Part shown: positions 35,319-43,944 of the stretch, one piece after another | How the letters are laid out: the number at the start of each line of letters is the position of its first letter | How positions within the stretch are numbered: the first letter of the stretch is position 1 | Assembly: GCF_003412455.1 (NCBI RefSeq) | Contig: NZ_QTJU01000002.1 | Coordinates: 496,001-560,000, forward strand | Direction of reading: 5' to 3' | Length of the DNA stretch: 64,000 nt | Source of the DNA: Deminuibacter soli | GTDB taxonomy: Bacteria > Bacteroidota > Bacteroidia > Chitinophagales > Chitinophagaceae | Translations under genes and position numbers: made by a program | Notes under the pieces: generated by a model | The model's input: the letters and a program-made list of their open reading frames with translations, nothing else | What the model was told of the DNA's origin: nothing | The model's database searches: none

Positions 35319-36845
35319 ATGTACAATATGGAACAGACTACAACAATCTGGGAAAAAATAGCCTGGTTCTTCGAAACCTTTGTATTCCTGTACGGCACAT
35401 CCATGCTGTTGATGTATGCCTTGCTGGCTATGCTTTCCTTCATCTCCATCCGCCTTTACCAGAAAAAGGCGGCATATGCAGATTATACCAAATTGCTCGA
35501 TTCGCCGCTGGTGCCGGGCATCTCCATTATTGCACCTGCTTACAATGAAAGCGTAACCATCATCACCAATGTGCGTTCGCTGCTTACACTGAACTATCCC
35601 AAATTCGAGGTAATCATCATCAACGATGGCAGTAAAGATGATACGCTGGAGAAAATGATTGCTGAGTTCAGCATGGTGCAGGTAGATTTTGCGTACAATG
35701 AAAAAATAGTGACACAGCCCGTAAAGCGCGTGTTTAAATCAACCAATCCCGCGTACGACAAACTGCTGGTAATTGATAAGGTAAACGGTAAAAGCAAGGC
35801 CGATGCCTCCAATGCAGGTATCAATGCCGCCGCCTTTCCCTACTTCTTGTGTACAGATGTGGATTGTATCATTGAAAAAGATACCCTGCTGCGCATGATC
35901 AAGCCTTTCATGGATGAGGAAGGAAAAAAAATCAGGGAAGTAGGAGAGCCCTGCCCTGAATGCGGTTACCGTCATATTCAGGAAGACAGCCGCAGGGTAA
36001 TTGCATCTGGCGCTACGTTGCGCATGGTAAACAGCTGTGAGGTAGATGAGGGTGTCATTACCCGTGTACGCCCGCCCAAACAACTCATCCCGCGTTTCCA
36101 GGAAATGGAATATATACGCGCGTATGTGCTGGGTAAAATGGGTTGGAGCTACATCAACAGCGTACCCAACGTATCAGGCGGTTTGGGTTTGTTTGATAAG
36201 GAAGTGGCGGTAAAGGCAGGTGGGTACGACCACAAATCGTTTGGTGAAGACATGGACCTGGTAACACGCATGTGTACCTACATGCGCGATAACAAAATGA
36301 AATACGCCATCCGCTACATACCTACCACGCAGTGCTGGACAGAAGGTCCGCCAAACCTCAAGATCTTCGGCCGCCAGCGCACACGCTGGGGACGTGGTTT
36401 GATACAGATCATGAGCATTCACAAGAAAATTATATTCAACCCGCGTTATGGAAGACTGGGCATGATTGTATTCCCTTACAACCTGTTCTTCGAATTCCTG
36501 GCGCCGGTTATTGAATTTCTCGGTATCCTGTACTACATCTACATCATCGCCACAAACCAGATAAACTGGCCCTTTGCGAAAATATTGCTGCTGTTTGTAT
36601 ATACCTATTCGGTAATGATCACCACCCTTGCTATTTTATGGGATCAGATCACGTACCGGTATTACAAAACCTGGCGCGAGGTACTGGGCATTTGCCTCAT
36701 GGCCTTCCTGGAGCCGATTATTTATCACCCGCTGATTGTATTCTTCGCACTGAAAGGGTATTTCAACTTTGTTACCAACCGTAAACATGCATGGGGTAAC
36801 ATGCAACGGCAGGGATTTGGTCAGAAACAAACGCAAACAGCCTGA
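35319..36845 (+). CDS. Processive GT2 polysaccharide synthase, copy B, with a CPEC insertion
   Basis: A 508-residue paralogue of copy A, similar along its whole length and with the same helices and motifs (NDGS, KAD, DVD, GED, QRTRW). Compared with A it has about 24 extra residues between MDEE and RVIASGATLR, including CPECGYRH (Cys212, Cys215), which could hold a metal together with the following His. An in-frame methionine at residue 4 (35328) is an alternative start. It is 63 bases after copy A and 5 bases before the TPR/barrel gene. The two synthases may form a heteromer or make different chains. Confidence 0.92.
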   Translation: MYNMEQTTTIWEKIAWFFETFVFLYGTSMLLMYALLAMLSFISIRLYQKKAAYADYTKLLDSPLVPGISIIAPAYNESVTIITNVRSLLTLNYPKFEVIIINDGSKDDTLEKMIAEFSMVQVDFAYNEKIVTQPVKRVFKSTNPAYDKLLVIDKVNGKSKADASNAGINAAAFPYFLCTDVDCIIEKDTLLRMIKPFMDEEGKKIREVGEPCPECGYRHIQEDSRRVIASGATLRMVNSCEVDEGVITRVRPPKQLIPRFQEMEYIRAYVLGKMGWSYINSVPNVSGGLGLFDKEVAVKAGGYDHKSFGEDMDLVTRMCTYMRDNKMKYAIRYIPTTQCWTEGPPNLKIFGRQRTRWGRGLIQIMSIHKKIIFNPRYGRLGMIVFPYNLFFEFLAPVIEFLGILYYIYIIATNQINWPFAKILLLFVYTYSVMITTLAILWDQITYRYYKTWREVLGICLMAFLEPIIYHPLIVFFALKGYFNFVTNRKHAWGNMQRQGFGQKQTQTA

Positions 36846-36850
36846 TTTAC

Positions 36851-39745
36851 ATGAACCGCATGAATAAAGCTGCTAGAAAATTGAATATGTGTAAACAAGT
36901 ATGGGCAATACTTTGCCTGTTATTGTGCGTTGGTGCTGCAAACGCGCAGATAAGAAAGCCGCGCATTAACACCGATGAATTGCTGAAACAGGCAGATGCT
37001 GCATACAAGGCAGGCGAATACAAAAAAGGCATCAGCATTTGCCGGCAGGCATTGGAGAAAATGCCCAATGACAATGATTTCCAGTTTGCGCTGGGCCGCC
37101 TGTATTACGCGGTGCGCAGCTACGACAGTGCGCGCATGCTGTTTAAAACCGTGCTTGTAGAAAATCCCAATTACCGCGAAGTATATGTATACCTCATTAA
37201 CATTGAAGTAAACTCAAAACGCTACGAAGAGGCTTTGTGTTATGCAGATGATGCACTGTACCAGTTCCCGACCGACCAGGAGCTGGCACTAAAAAAAATG
37301 AGTATCCTCCATATGCTGGGCTACAGCCAGTATGCCGATAAATGGACAGATAAGCTGCTCAGCGATTTTCCGCGTGATACCGTGGTGCTGCGCAAATACA
37401 TTGATACCAAGGTTGAACTGGGACAACAATACCTGAAACAGGGCAACTACCTGCGCGCACGTTACGAGTTTGAAAAGGTACTGGAGCAGGATCCCTCTAA
37501 CAAAGAGGTGCTCGATGCCATTTACAATATTGAAATACGCACCGGCAACTACGAACAGGGGCTGGCGTATATTAACGGGGCACTTGAAAAGCAACCCAAT
37601 TCCTACGAATACCTGCTGCGCAAGGAAGGGATGCTTGAAGAAATGAAACGCTATCCCGAAGCGATTGACGTGCTGCAGAAAATGATTAAGTTATTCCCCG
37701 GCGACAGCAAGCTGCAGCGCATCAATATCGACCTGCACATGGCTGCAGGCAGGTATTACCTCAATACTGATCCCTACACACAGTTCCAGGCTGTGCTGGA
37801 AAAAGCACCGTCTGACAGGGAAGCACTCAACTATGTGATCAATATCGCCTCTTCCCGCAACAACAATGAAGAAGCATTGCAATGGGTGAACAAGGCCCTG
37901 AAATATTACAGCAGCGACCGAGGTTTCCTGCTCAAAAAACTCAGCCTGCTGCAAAGCCTGCAACGCTACACCCAGGCTGCTGACCTGGCTGAAAAAATGT
38001 GGCGCCAAAACCCGAACACTGCAGGTAACCTGCAGCAGTTTGTTGATCTGCGCATTATGAGCGGCCGTGCCTTTATGAACGACCAGCAGGATGACAGCGC
38101 TTTGATGGAATTTAAAAAAGTACTGAATGTGAACCCGCAGAATGTGGCTGCGCTTAATTATTCCATCAATATATTAACCAACCGCAAGAACTACGATTCA
38201 GCCAACGCAGTTGTAGACAGGGCATTACAATATTATCCCGATAATGAAGCCTTCCTGCTGCGCAAATCAGCCATATTGCAGGATGACGGCCGTTTTACAG
38301 AAGCCGCTGAAGTATCGGGCAGGTTAATGCAGTTGTACCCGCAGAACAAACGTTACCAGATTACTTATGTTGATCAGCTCGTGAGTAATGGCCGCACGAT
38401 GATGCAGGCAGATGATTACGATGCAGCGCGTGAAACGTTCAGGAAAGTGCTGGCTGTTGATCCGCGCAACATGGATGCACTCAACAATATGGCCAACCTC
38501 GAAAGCGGAAGCCTGCGTTACGATTCGGCTTTATACTATGTTGATGAAGCATTGAAAATCACACCCGGTTCAAAAGACCAGCTGCTGAAAAAAGCATCCA
38601 TACTCAATTCCATGAAACGCTACCAGGAAGCTTATGCAATTACTGGTATGCTGAAAGACAGGTACCCGTACAACAACAAGATACGCGACAGTTATATTGA
38701 AAACGTACTGGCTGCAGGCAGGGCCTACAATGTAGCCAACCAGCCAGACAGCGCGCTGGCTGAGTTTGGGAAAGTGCTGGCCATTGCACCCAAAGATTCC
38801 AATGCCCTTGCTTACAGCATTAACATACTCAACGAAAAGCAACAGTACGATTCTGCACTGGTGCTGATTAACCGTGGCATGCAGTATTACCCCAACAGCG
38901 AATACTTTGTATTGAAACGGGCAGTCGTGCTGGAAAACAAAAAAGACTACACAGCCGCTGCACTGGCAGCCGATTCTGCAGCACACATGAACCCCGCAAA
39001 AAATGGTGATTATGCTGCTTACCTTAAAAGCAAACAATATAAAAACCAGATTGGACTGTTTTTCCTGAACTCTACCTTTGATTCAGGCGGATTCAGAACG
39101 CATGCCAATATTGCTACGGTGCAATATGCACGCTTTATTAAACGCGGTTCCATTGCAGGCCGGCTCAATTTCGCAGGCCGCGGCAATGGTACCGGTTTAC
39201 AGCTGGAAGTTGAAAGTGAATACGCACACAACAAAGACTGGCGTTCGTTCGTGAACCTCGGTGTTGCCAATAAAGTGGTGTTTCCTGCATACAAAGCAGC
39301 GTACTCTATCTTCCGCACATTTAAACATGGATGGGAGGGAGAACTGGGTGGCCGTTACCTGAATTTCGATACCGTGAGCACAGCCTCTGTAGTAGGTTCG
39401 GTAGGGAAATATTATGGTGATTTCTGGGTAAACCTGCGTGGCTATTTAATCTTCCAGCAGGGTTCGCAGTACCAGTCTGTTGTACTGAGCGCACGCCAGT
39501 ACTTTGATAAAGACGAATTTATTTTCGCCAGCCTGGGTACCGGTAACTCACCTGATGATTTCAGCCGCAACTTTCAGCTGGCAAAGAACCTGGGTTCAAA
39601 AACCTACAGCATTGGTGCGGGTTACCAGAAAACATTCCGTTACAGAAACACGTTATCGCTTAGTGGCAACTGGTACAATCAGAAGCTTACTACACAATAT
39701 CGTAACCAGTACGATGTGTACCTGTCTTTTTTACGGAAATTCTAA
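36851..39745 (+). CDS. TPR-repeat protein with C-terminal YaiO-type outer-membrane beta-barrel
   Basis: A 964-residue exported protein. After a signal peptide (hydrophobic core AILCLLLCVGAANAQ; start may be the methionine at residue 13) come many tetratricopeptide repeats (about 25-730; typical units FQFALGRLYYAVRSYDSA, YLLRKEGMLEEMKRYPEA). The last 230 residues alternate polar and aromatic residues as in a beta-barrel and end in Phe (VYLSFLRKF), the usual outer-membrane insertion signal; the pattern resembles the YaiO family. This TPR-plus-barrel plan is that of PgaA, AlgK/AlgE and BcsC export proteins, so I infer that it guides the glycan through the periplasm and outer membrane. Confidence 0.85.
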   Translation: MNRMNKAARKLNMCKQVWAILCLLLCVGAANAQIRKPRINTDELLKQADAAYKAGEYKKGISICRQALEKMPNDNDFQFALGRLYYAVRSYDSARMLFKTVLVENPNYREVYVYLINIEVNSKRYEEALCYADDALYQFPTDQELALKKMSILHMLGYSQYADKWTDKLLSDFPRDTVVLRKYIDTKVELGQQYLKQGNYLRARYEFEKVLEQDPSNKEVLDAIYNIEIRTGNYEQGLAYINGALEKQPNSYEYLLRKEGMLEEMKRYPEAIDVLQKMIKLFPGDSKLQRINIDLHMAAGRYYLNTDPYTQFQAVLEKAPSDREALNYVINIASSRNNNEEALQWVNKALKYYSSDRGFLLKKLSLLQSLQRYTQAADLAEKMWRQNPNTAGNLQQFVDLRIMSGRAFMNDQQDDSALMEFKKVLNVNPQNVAALNYSINILTNRKNYDSANAVVDRALQYYPDNEAFLLRKSAILQDDGRFTEAAEVSGRLMQLYPQNKRYQITYVDQLVSNGRTMMQADDYDAARETFRKVLAVDPRNMDALNNMANLESGSLRYDSALYYVDEALKITPGSKDQLLKKASILNSMKRYQEAYAITGMLKDRYPYNNKIRDSYIENVLAAGRAYNVANQPDSALAEFGKVLAIAPKDSNALAYSINILNEKQQYDSALVLINRGMQYYPNSEYFVLKRAVVLENKKDYTAAALAADSAAHMNPAKNGDYAAYLKSKQYKNQIGLFFLNSTFDSGGFRTHANIATVQYARFIKRGSIAGRLNFAGRGNGTGLQLEVESEYAHNKDWRSFVNLGVANKVVFPAYKAAYSIFRTFKHGWEGELGGRYLNFDTVSTASVVGSVGKYYGDFWVNLRGYLIFQQGSQYQSVVLSARQYFDKDEFIFASLGTGNSPDDFSRNFQLAKNLGSKTYSIGAGYQKTFRYRNTLSLSGNWYNQKLTTQYRNQYDVYLSFLRKF

Positions 39746-39756
39746 AACAACCGAAT

Positions 39757-42021
39757 ATGTTGCGTAACCTGATGCGTGGTATTGTGCTGTTGCTGGGTGT
39801 GTTAACCACCAATGCCTGTCATTCGCTGCCCGGGGCCATTACACTGGCAAGCGGCGGCAAAAGCAGCATGAGTATTATATTACCGCAGGAAGCAACAAAG
39901 GCAGATAAACACGCGGCAGAAGTGCTGCAAACCTACCTGCAGCAAATAAGCGGGGCCCGTTTGCCGGTAGTATCCGAAACAAATTTCAAGGGAAGTCAGG
40001 CAGTGTATATCGGCAAATGTGCAGCATCAAAAAACATAGCGCCGGGTATTACCGGTGAAGGGTTTGCTGTGGTGACCAATGCATCGGGCGTGTTTATCAA
40101 AGGTGCGTCGGGCAAGGCTGTTGTATATGGTGTGTATCATTTGCTGGATGAATACTTTGGCTGCAAAAAATACAGCGCAGCAACGGCACAGGTACCGAAA
40201 CAATCTGCGCTTACCCTGCCTGCAGGCCTGCAGGATGTGCAGCAGCCCGCTATGGTGTACCGGCAAACATATTATCCGCCATCGAACAATGCAGAATACC
40301 TGGAATGGCACCGCCTGCACCAGTTTGAAGACTTGTGGGGTTTATGGGGACATTCTTTTTACAAGCTGGTGCCGCCTGCCGAATACTTCAAATCACATCC
40401 TGAATACTTCTCACTCGTTAACGGTCATCGCCAGGCTTCGCAGCTCTGTTTATCCAATGAGCAGGTATACAATATCGCCGTGCAAAACCTGAAGAAACGT
40501 TTTGCAGATAATCCCGATGCCTTGTATTGGTCTGTGAGTATCAACGACGACCTGGGTTACTGCACCTGCGACCAATGCGCCAAAACCGATGCAGAAGAAG
40601 GTGGCCCGCAGGGATCATTGATCCGTTTTGTTAACAGGATTGCGAAAACCTTTCCTGGCAAGCAGTTCACCACACTCGCCTACCTCTACGCCAGTCATCC
40701 GCCCAAGCAAACCAAGCCTGCACCCAACGTATACATCATGCTCAGCAATATTGATGCATACCGCGATAAGCCGCTGCGCCAGGCCCCATCAGCCGCGGGT
40801 TTTCGCAATGACCTGAAAGGATGGGCGGCACTTACCAAAAACATTTTTATCTGGGATTATACCACGCAGTTCACCAACTACCTTGCACCATTTCCCGATA
40901 TAGACCTGCTGCAGAACAACATGCAGTATTTCCGCGAAAACAATGTGCAGGGAGTATTTGCACAGGGTAGTGGCGATACCTACAGCGATATGGCCGAGCT
41001 GGCCAGCTACCTGCAGGCAAAGCTGCTGTGGAATGCACAGGCAGATGCAACGGCAGTGATCCGCAACTTTTGCGACGGGTATTATGGCCCTGCTGGCAAA
41101 TACGTGTACGAATACCTGCAACAGCTGCAGCAGAACCGGGATGCAGCCGCAAAGCCGCTGGATATTTACGGCAACCCGGTGAATGATTACAACGGTTATT
41201 TATCACCCGCCCATATCGATAGCTATTCTACCTTACTGGATAAGGCCGAAGCAGTGGTGGAAACAGACACTGCGTTACTAAACCGTGTACGAAATGTGCG
41301 CCTTTCACTGGAATACACCGTATTGCAGCAATCGCGCTTTTTCGGTATCGATAAATTTGGCTATTTACAGCCCGATGACAAGGCTGGGTATGCAGTAAGG
41401 CCTAACTGGCCGGCAAGAGTAAAACGCTTCGCAGAACAGGCTAAAAAGGCCGGTGTAACAGAACTGGCAGAAGGTGGTGTTAACCCCGATGCGTATGCAG
41501 CCGAATGGCAAACCATTTTCGCCAAAGGTTATACACCTAACCTGGCCTTGCATGCAACTGTGCAACTGGCCAATGCATTCGCACCCGAATACCCCGCTAA
41601 GAAAGAACAAACGTTGGTTGACGGCGTAACCGGCTATAATGATTTCAGCTATAACTGGCTTTGCTTTTACGGTACAGACCTGATTGCCACGCTCGACCTG
41701 GGTAAGGCCATCAACTGCAAATCCATCAGCATGCATTTCCTTGACGATCCGCGTCACTGGATATTTCTTCCTTCCGCCATTCGTATTGAAACATCTGCAG
41801 ATGGTGTGCATTTTAAACAGGCAGGCCAGTTAACCAATACAGATGCAGTAACAGAAGAGCATTACAATGTATCCATCCGCAACAACAGCCTGCAATTGCC
41901 ATCCCCTGTAAATGCCCGCTACATAAGGGTTTCAGCCATCAATCAAAGTGTATTGCCTGCATGGCGTTTCCGCGCCAACCGCAAGTCTATGTTGTGTTGT
42001 GACGAGATTTATGTGAACTAG
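39757..42021 (+). CDS. DUF4838 lipoprotein with C-terminal F5/8-type carbohydrate-binding domain
   Basis: A 754-residue lipoprotein: signal with lipobox TNAC (Cys21), an N-terminal alpha-glucuronidase-like N domain (about 35-150, with AEVLQTYLQQISGARLPV), the DUF4838 region (about 170-460, with HRLHQFEDLWGLWGHSFYK and WSVSINDDLGYCTCDQC), and a discoidin-like beta-sandwich near the end (about 600-754). The domain is associated with glycoside hydrolases and polysaccharide utilisation. It is 11 bases behind the barrel gene, so it is last in the run. I infer a periplasmic polysaccharide-trimming or -modifying enzyme, in the place PgaB holds in the Pga system; activity is unproven. Confidence 0.85.
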   Translation: MLRNLMRGIVLLLGVLTTNACHSLPGAITLASGGKSSMSIILPQEATKADKHAAEVLQTYLQQISGARLPVVSETNFKGSQAVYIGKCAASKNIAPGITGEGFAVVTNASGVFIKGASGKAVVYGVYHLLDEYFGCKKYSAATAQVPKQSALTLPAGLQDVQQPAMVYRQTYYPPSNNAEYLEWHRLHQFEDLWGLWGHSFYKLVPPAEYFKSHPEYFSLVNGHRQASQLCLSNEQVYNIAVQNLKKRFADNPDALYWSVSINDDLGYCTCDQCAKTDAEEGGPQGSLIRFVNRIAKTFPGKQFTTLAYLYASHPPKQTKPAPNVYIMLSNIDAYRDKPLRQAPSAAGFRNDLKGWAALTKNIFIWDYTTQFTNYLAPFPDIDLLQNNMQYFRENNVQGVFAQGSGDTYSDMAELASYLQAKLLWNAQADATAVIRNFCDGYYGPAGKYVYEYLQQLQQNRDAAAKPLDIYGNPVNDYNGYLSPAHIDSYSTLLDKAEAVVETDTALLNRVRNVRLSLEYTVLQQSRFFGIDKFGYLQPDDKAGYAVRPNWPARVKRFAEQAKKAGVTELAEGGVNPDAYAAEWQTIFAKGYTPNLALHATVQLANAFAPEYPAKKEQTLVDGVTGYNDFSYNWLCFYGTDLIATLDLGKAINCKSISMHFLDDPRHWIFLPSAIRIETSADGVHFKQAGQLTNTDAVTEEHYNVSIRNNSLQLPSPVNARYIRVSAINQSVLPAWRFRANRKSMLCCDEIYVN

Positions 42022-42034
42022 TGAGTAAAAGCCG

Positions 42035-42063
42035 GTGAATAGTGAATAGTCAATAGTGAATAA
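42035..42063. repeat. GTGAATAGT tandem word repeat
   Basis: Imperfect tandem copies of GTGAATAGT/C in the gap between DUF4838 and plsX. The reverse complement occurs at 47871-47893 and a variant at 60431-60468. Confidence 0.65.
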
Positions 42064-42122
42064 ATCAAAGTGCAGCAGCCGTGCATCAATTGAACCAATA
42101 AACCATCAAACTATAGTTCTTT

Positions 42123-43082
42123 CTAGTCTTTATATTTCTCTTTGATTTGTCCGCAGAGATCAGATTCGATCATTTTAATGGCGAGTTTCAGCATGTTCTG
42201 GAAGGCTTTGCCGTTGCTGATGCCATGACCAATGATCACGGGTTTGGCAACGCCCAGTACAGGTGTGCCGCCGTAATTTTCGTAGTGGAAACGGTGGAGA
42301 TAATCGTCGTTGTGCAGGTTGCGCTGGCGGGCAATGTCGTAAATGGATTCTGCCATTTTAAGAATCACGTTACCGGTGAAACCATCGCAAACAATAACGT
42401 CGGCTTTCCCGGTAAATACATCGCGGCCTTCTACATTGCCGGTGAAGTTGATATCGGCATTTTCTTTCAGCAGGGGATAGGCGGCTTGTGCAAGCAGGTT
42501 GCCCTTGCCTTCTTCTTCACCCACATTCAGCAAGGCCACTGCCGGATTGCTTACGCCCAGGATATTGCTGGCGTATAAACTGCCGAGTACGGCAAACTGG
42601 TTCAGGTTTTCGGGTTTGCAATCGGTGTTTAAGCCAACATCAAGCAAAATACCGTTGCTGCCGTCTAATTTGGGAACCAGTGTGGCAATAGTTGGGCGTT
42701 GAATACCGGGCAATGCTTTAATGCTGTACAGCGTGCCTACCAGCATGGCGCCGGTATTGCCGGCACTGATAAAGGCATCTGTTTTGCCGGTGGCCAGCAA
42801 ATGAAAACCGATGGCAATGCTGGATTGCTGTTTTTCTTTGAGCGCTTTGGTAGGATGCTCATGGTACCCGATGACTTCGGGAGCGGGGATAAAGCGAATT
42901 GCAGGATGTTTATCCAGCCCGTATTCCTGTAAAAGCGGAAGCACTTTATCTTCCTGGCCTATACAAAAAAAGGCCGCCGGAGCATGTACATTGTTTTCGA
43001 GATACAGATGCAAACCCTTCACCGCTTCCAGCGGTGCAAAGTCTCCTCCCATCATGTCTATTCCAATGTTCATGTCCGGCAA
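42123..43082 (-). CDS. plsX: Phosphate acyltransferase PlsX
   Basis: A 319-residue enzyme that converts acyl-ACP to acyl-phosphate for phospholipid synthesis. The N-terminal IGIDMMGGDFAP, the central SAGNTGAMLVG and the late DVIVCDGFTGNVILKMAES are PlsX signatures. It is the third gene of DUF177-rpmF-plsX, a cluster conserved across many bacteria, with 25 bases to rpmF. In other genomes fabH often follows; here the DUF4838 gene is convergent instead. Confidence 0.96.
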   Translation of the reverse strand: MPDMNIGIDMMGGDFAPLEAVKGLHLYLENNVHAPAAFFCIGQEDKVLPLLQEYGLDKHPAIRFIPAPEVIGYHEHPTKALKEKQQSSIAIGFHLLATGKTDAFISAGNTGAMLVGTLYSIKALPGIQRPTIATLVPKLDGSNGILLDVGLNTDCKPENLNQFAVLGSLYASNILGVSNPAVALLNVGEEEGKGNLLAQAAYPLLKENADINFTGNVEGRDVFTGKADVIVCDGFTGNVILKMAESIYDIARQRNLHNDDYLHRFHYENYGGTPVLGVAKPVIIGHGISNGKAFQNMLKLAIKMIESDLCGQIKEKYKD

Positions 43083-43107
43083 GCTGCAATTATATTATTC
43101 TAAAAGG

Positions 43108-43302
43108 TTACGCTTTCAGGGGAGCTTTTTCAGCTACCAGTTGGCCTTTGTAGTATAATTTACCTTCGCTCACGTGTGCACGGTGACGTACATGCGTTTC
43201 ACCTGTAGTGGTATCCTTGCTCAGTGTAACAGCCTCAGCTTTGTAATGTGTTCTTCTCTTCGCGCTGCGCTGCTGAGAGTGTCTGCGTTTTGGATTTGGC
43301 AT
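43108..43302 (-). CDS. rpmF: 50S ribosomal protein L32
   Basis: A 64-residue ribosomal protein with the N-terminal PNPKRRHSQQRSAKRRTHYK and HVRHRAHVSEGKLYYKG. It has no cysteines, so it is the zinc-free form. It lies between the DUF177 gene (29 bases upstream) and plsX. Confidence 0.97.
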   Translation of the reverse strand: MPNPKRRHSQQRSAKRRTHYKAEAVTLSKDTTTGETHVRHRAHVSEGKLYYKGQLVAEKAPLKA

Positions 43303-43331
43303 ATCTCAAGTTTTAAAAAATCAACTAATGT

Positions 43332-43874
43332 TTATTCAAGATCTTTAAACTGATCCAACCCTTTCCAGATTGGATTAGTATCTTTTTTGGCCTGTTCTTC
43401 CATTTTTTTCAGCTTCTCCAGTACTTCTTTATTGCACCGGGGGCCGCCCACTTCATCTTCAGGACACATTTTCTGGTTGGGAATACTCAGGTTTATAAAT
43501 TCATATATCCAGTCAGCCAGATACAAATGGCTTTCGCCTTTGCTGATGTAATACACATCAGGATCTTCTTCCTGGGTATTCATCACTTCCGGCTCGTCTA
43601 CCATTTTAACAATCAGCCTGAATTCGTCCCATAACTGCATGGTAAGGGAATTTCCGCAACGGTCGCACAGCACTTCTGCTGTACCGCCGATATCGAATTT
43701 CAGCATCATAAAACCGTTGTGCTTATCCAGCTCCAGTTTTACCGTAGCCCTGCAATTCGAGAAATCCTGCTCGCCATACTGTGCAAAGAACTTGTCCTCA
43801 ATCTGGTATTGATACTCATGAACACCCGGCTTTAAACCTACAAACGCTATTTCATACTCTCTCCGGTTATTCAT
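43332..43874 (-). CDS. DUF177 (YceD-like) protein
   Basis: A 180-residue protein with two Cys pairs, LCDRCGNSL in the middle and MCPEDEVGGPRCNKE near the end, which could bind a metal. The family sits upstream of rpmF in most bacteria and is linked to 23S rRNA accumulation and ribosome assembly. I chose the start at 43874 (MNNRREYEIAFVGLKPG), since 12 extra residues upstream would run over the divergent gene's promoter area. It is the first gene of the cluster. Confidence 0.88.
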   Translation of the reverse strand: MNNRREYEIAFVGLKPGVHEYQYQIEDKFFAQYGEQDFSNCRATVKLELDKHNGFMMLKFDIGGTAEVLCDRCGNSLTMQLWDEFRLIVKMVDEPEVMNTQEEDPDVYYISKGESHLYLADWIYEFINLSIPNQKMCPEDEVGGPRCNKEVLEKLKKMEEQAKKDTNPIWKGLDQFKDLE

Positions 43875-43944
43875 GGCTGGCCAGATTTTTAGGGCTGGCA
43901 AAGGTAGCATTAATTCATATTTCTACCAAAGGAAAATTGGTTTT

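Noticed and set aside
32163-42021. Classical Pga or cellulose operon
   Set aside because: No PgaB-type deacetylase, PgaD, BcsB or PilZ domain is present; only the general plan is shared.
42035-42063. CRISPR array
   Set aside because: The tandem words are degenerate, have no unique spacers of constant length and no cas genes nearby. The same holds for the repeats at 47834, 56957 and 60431.
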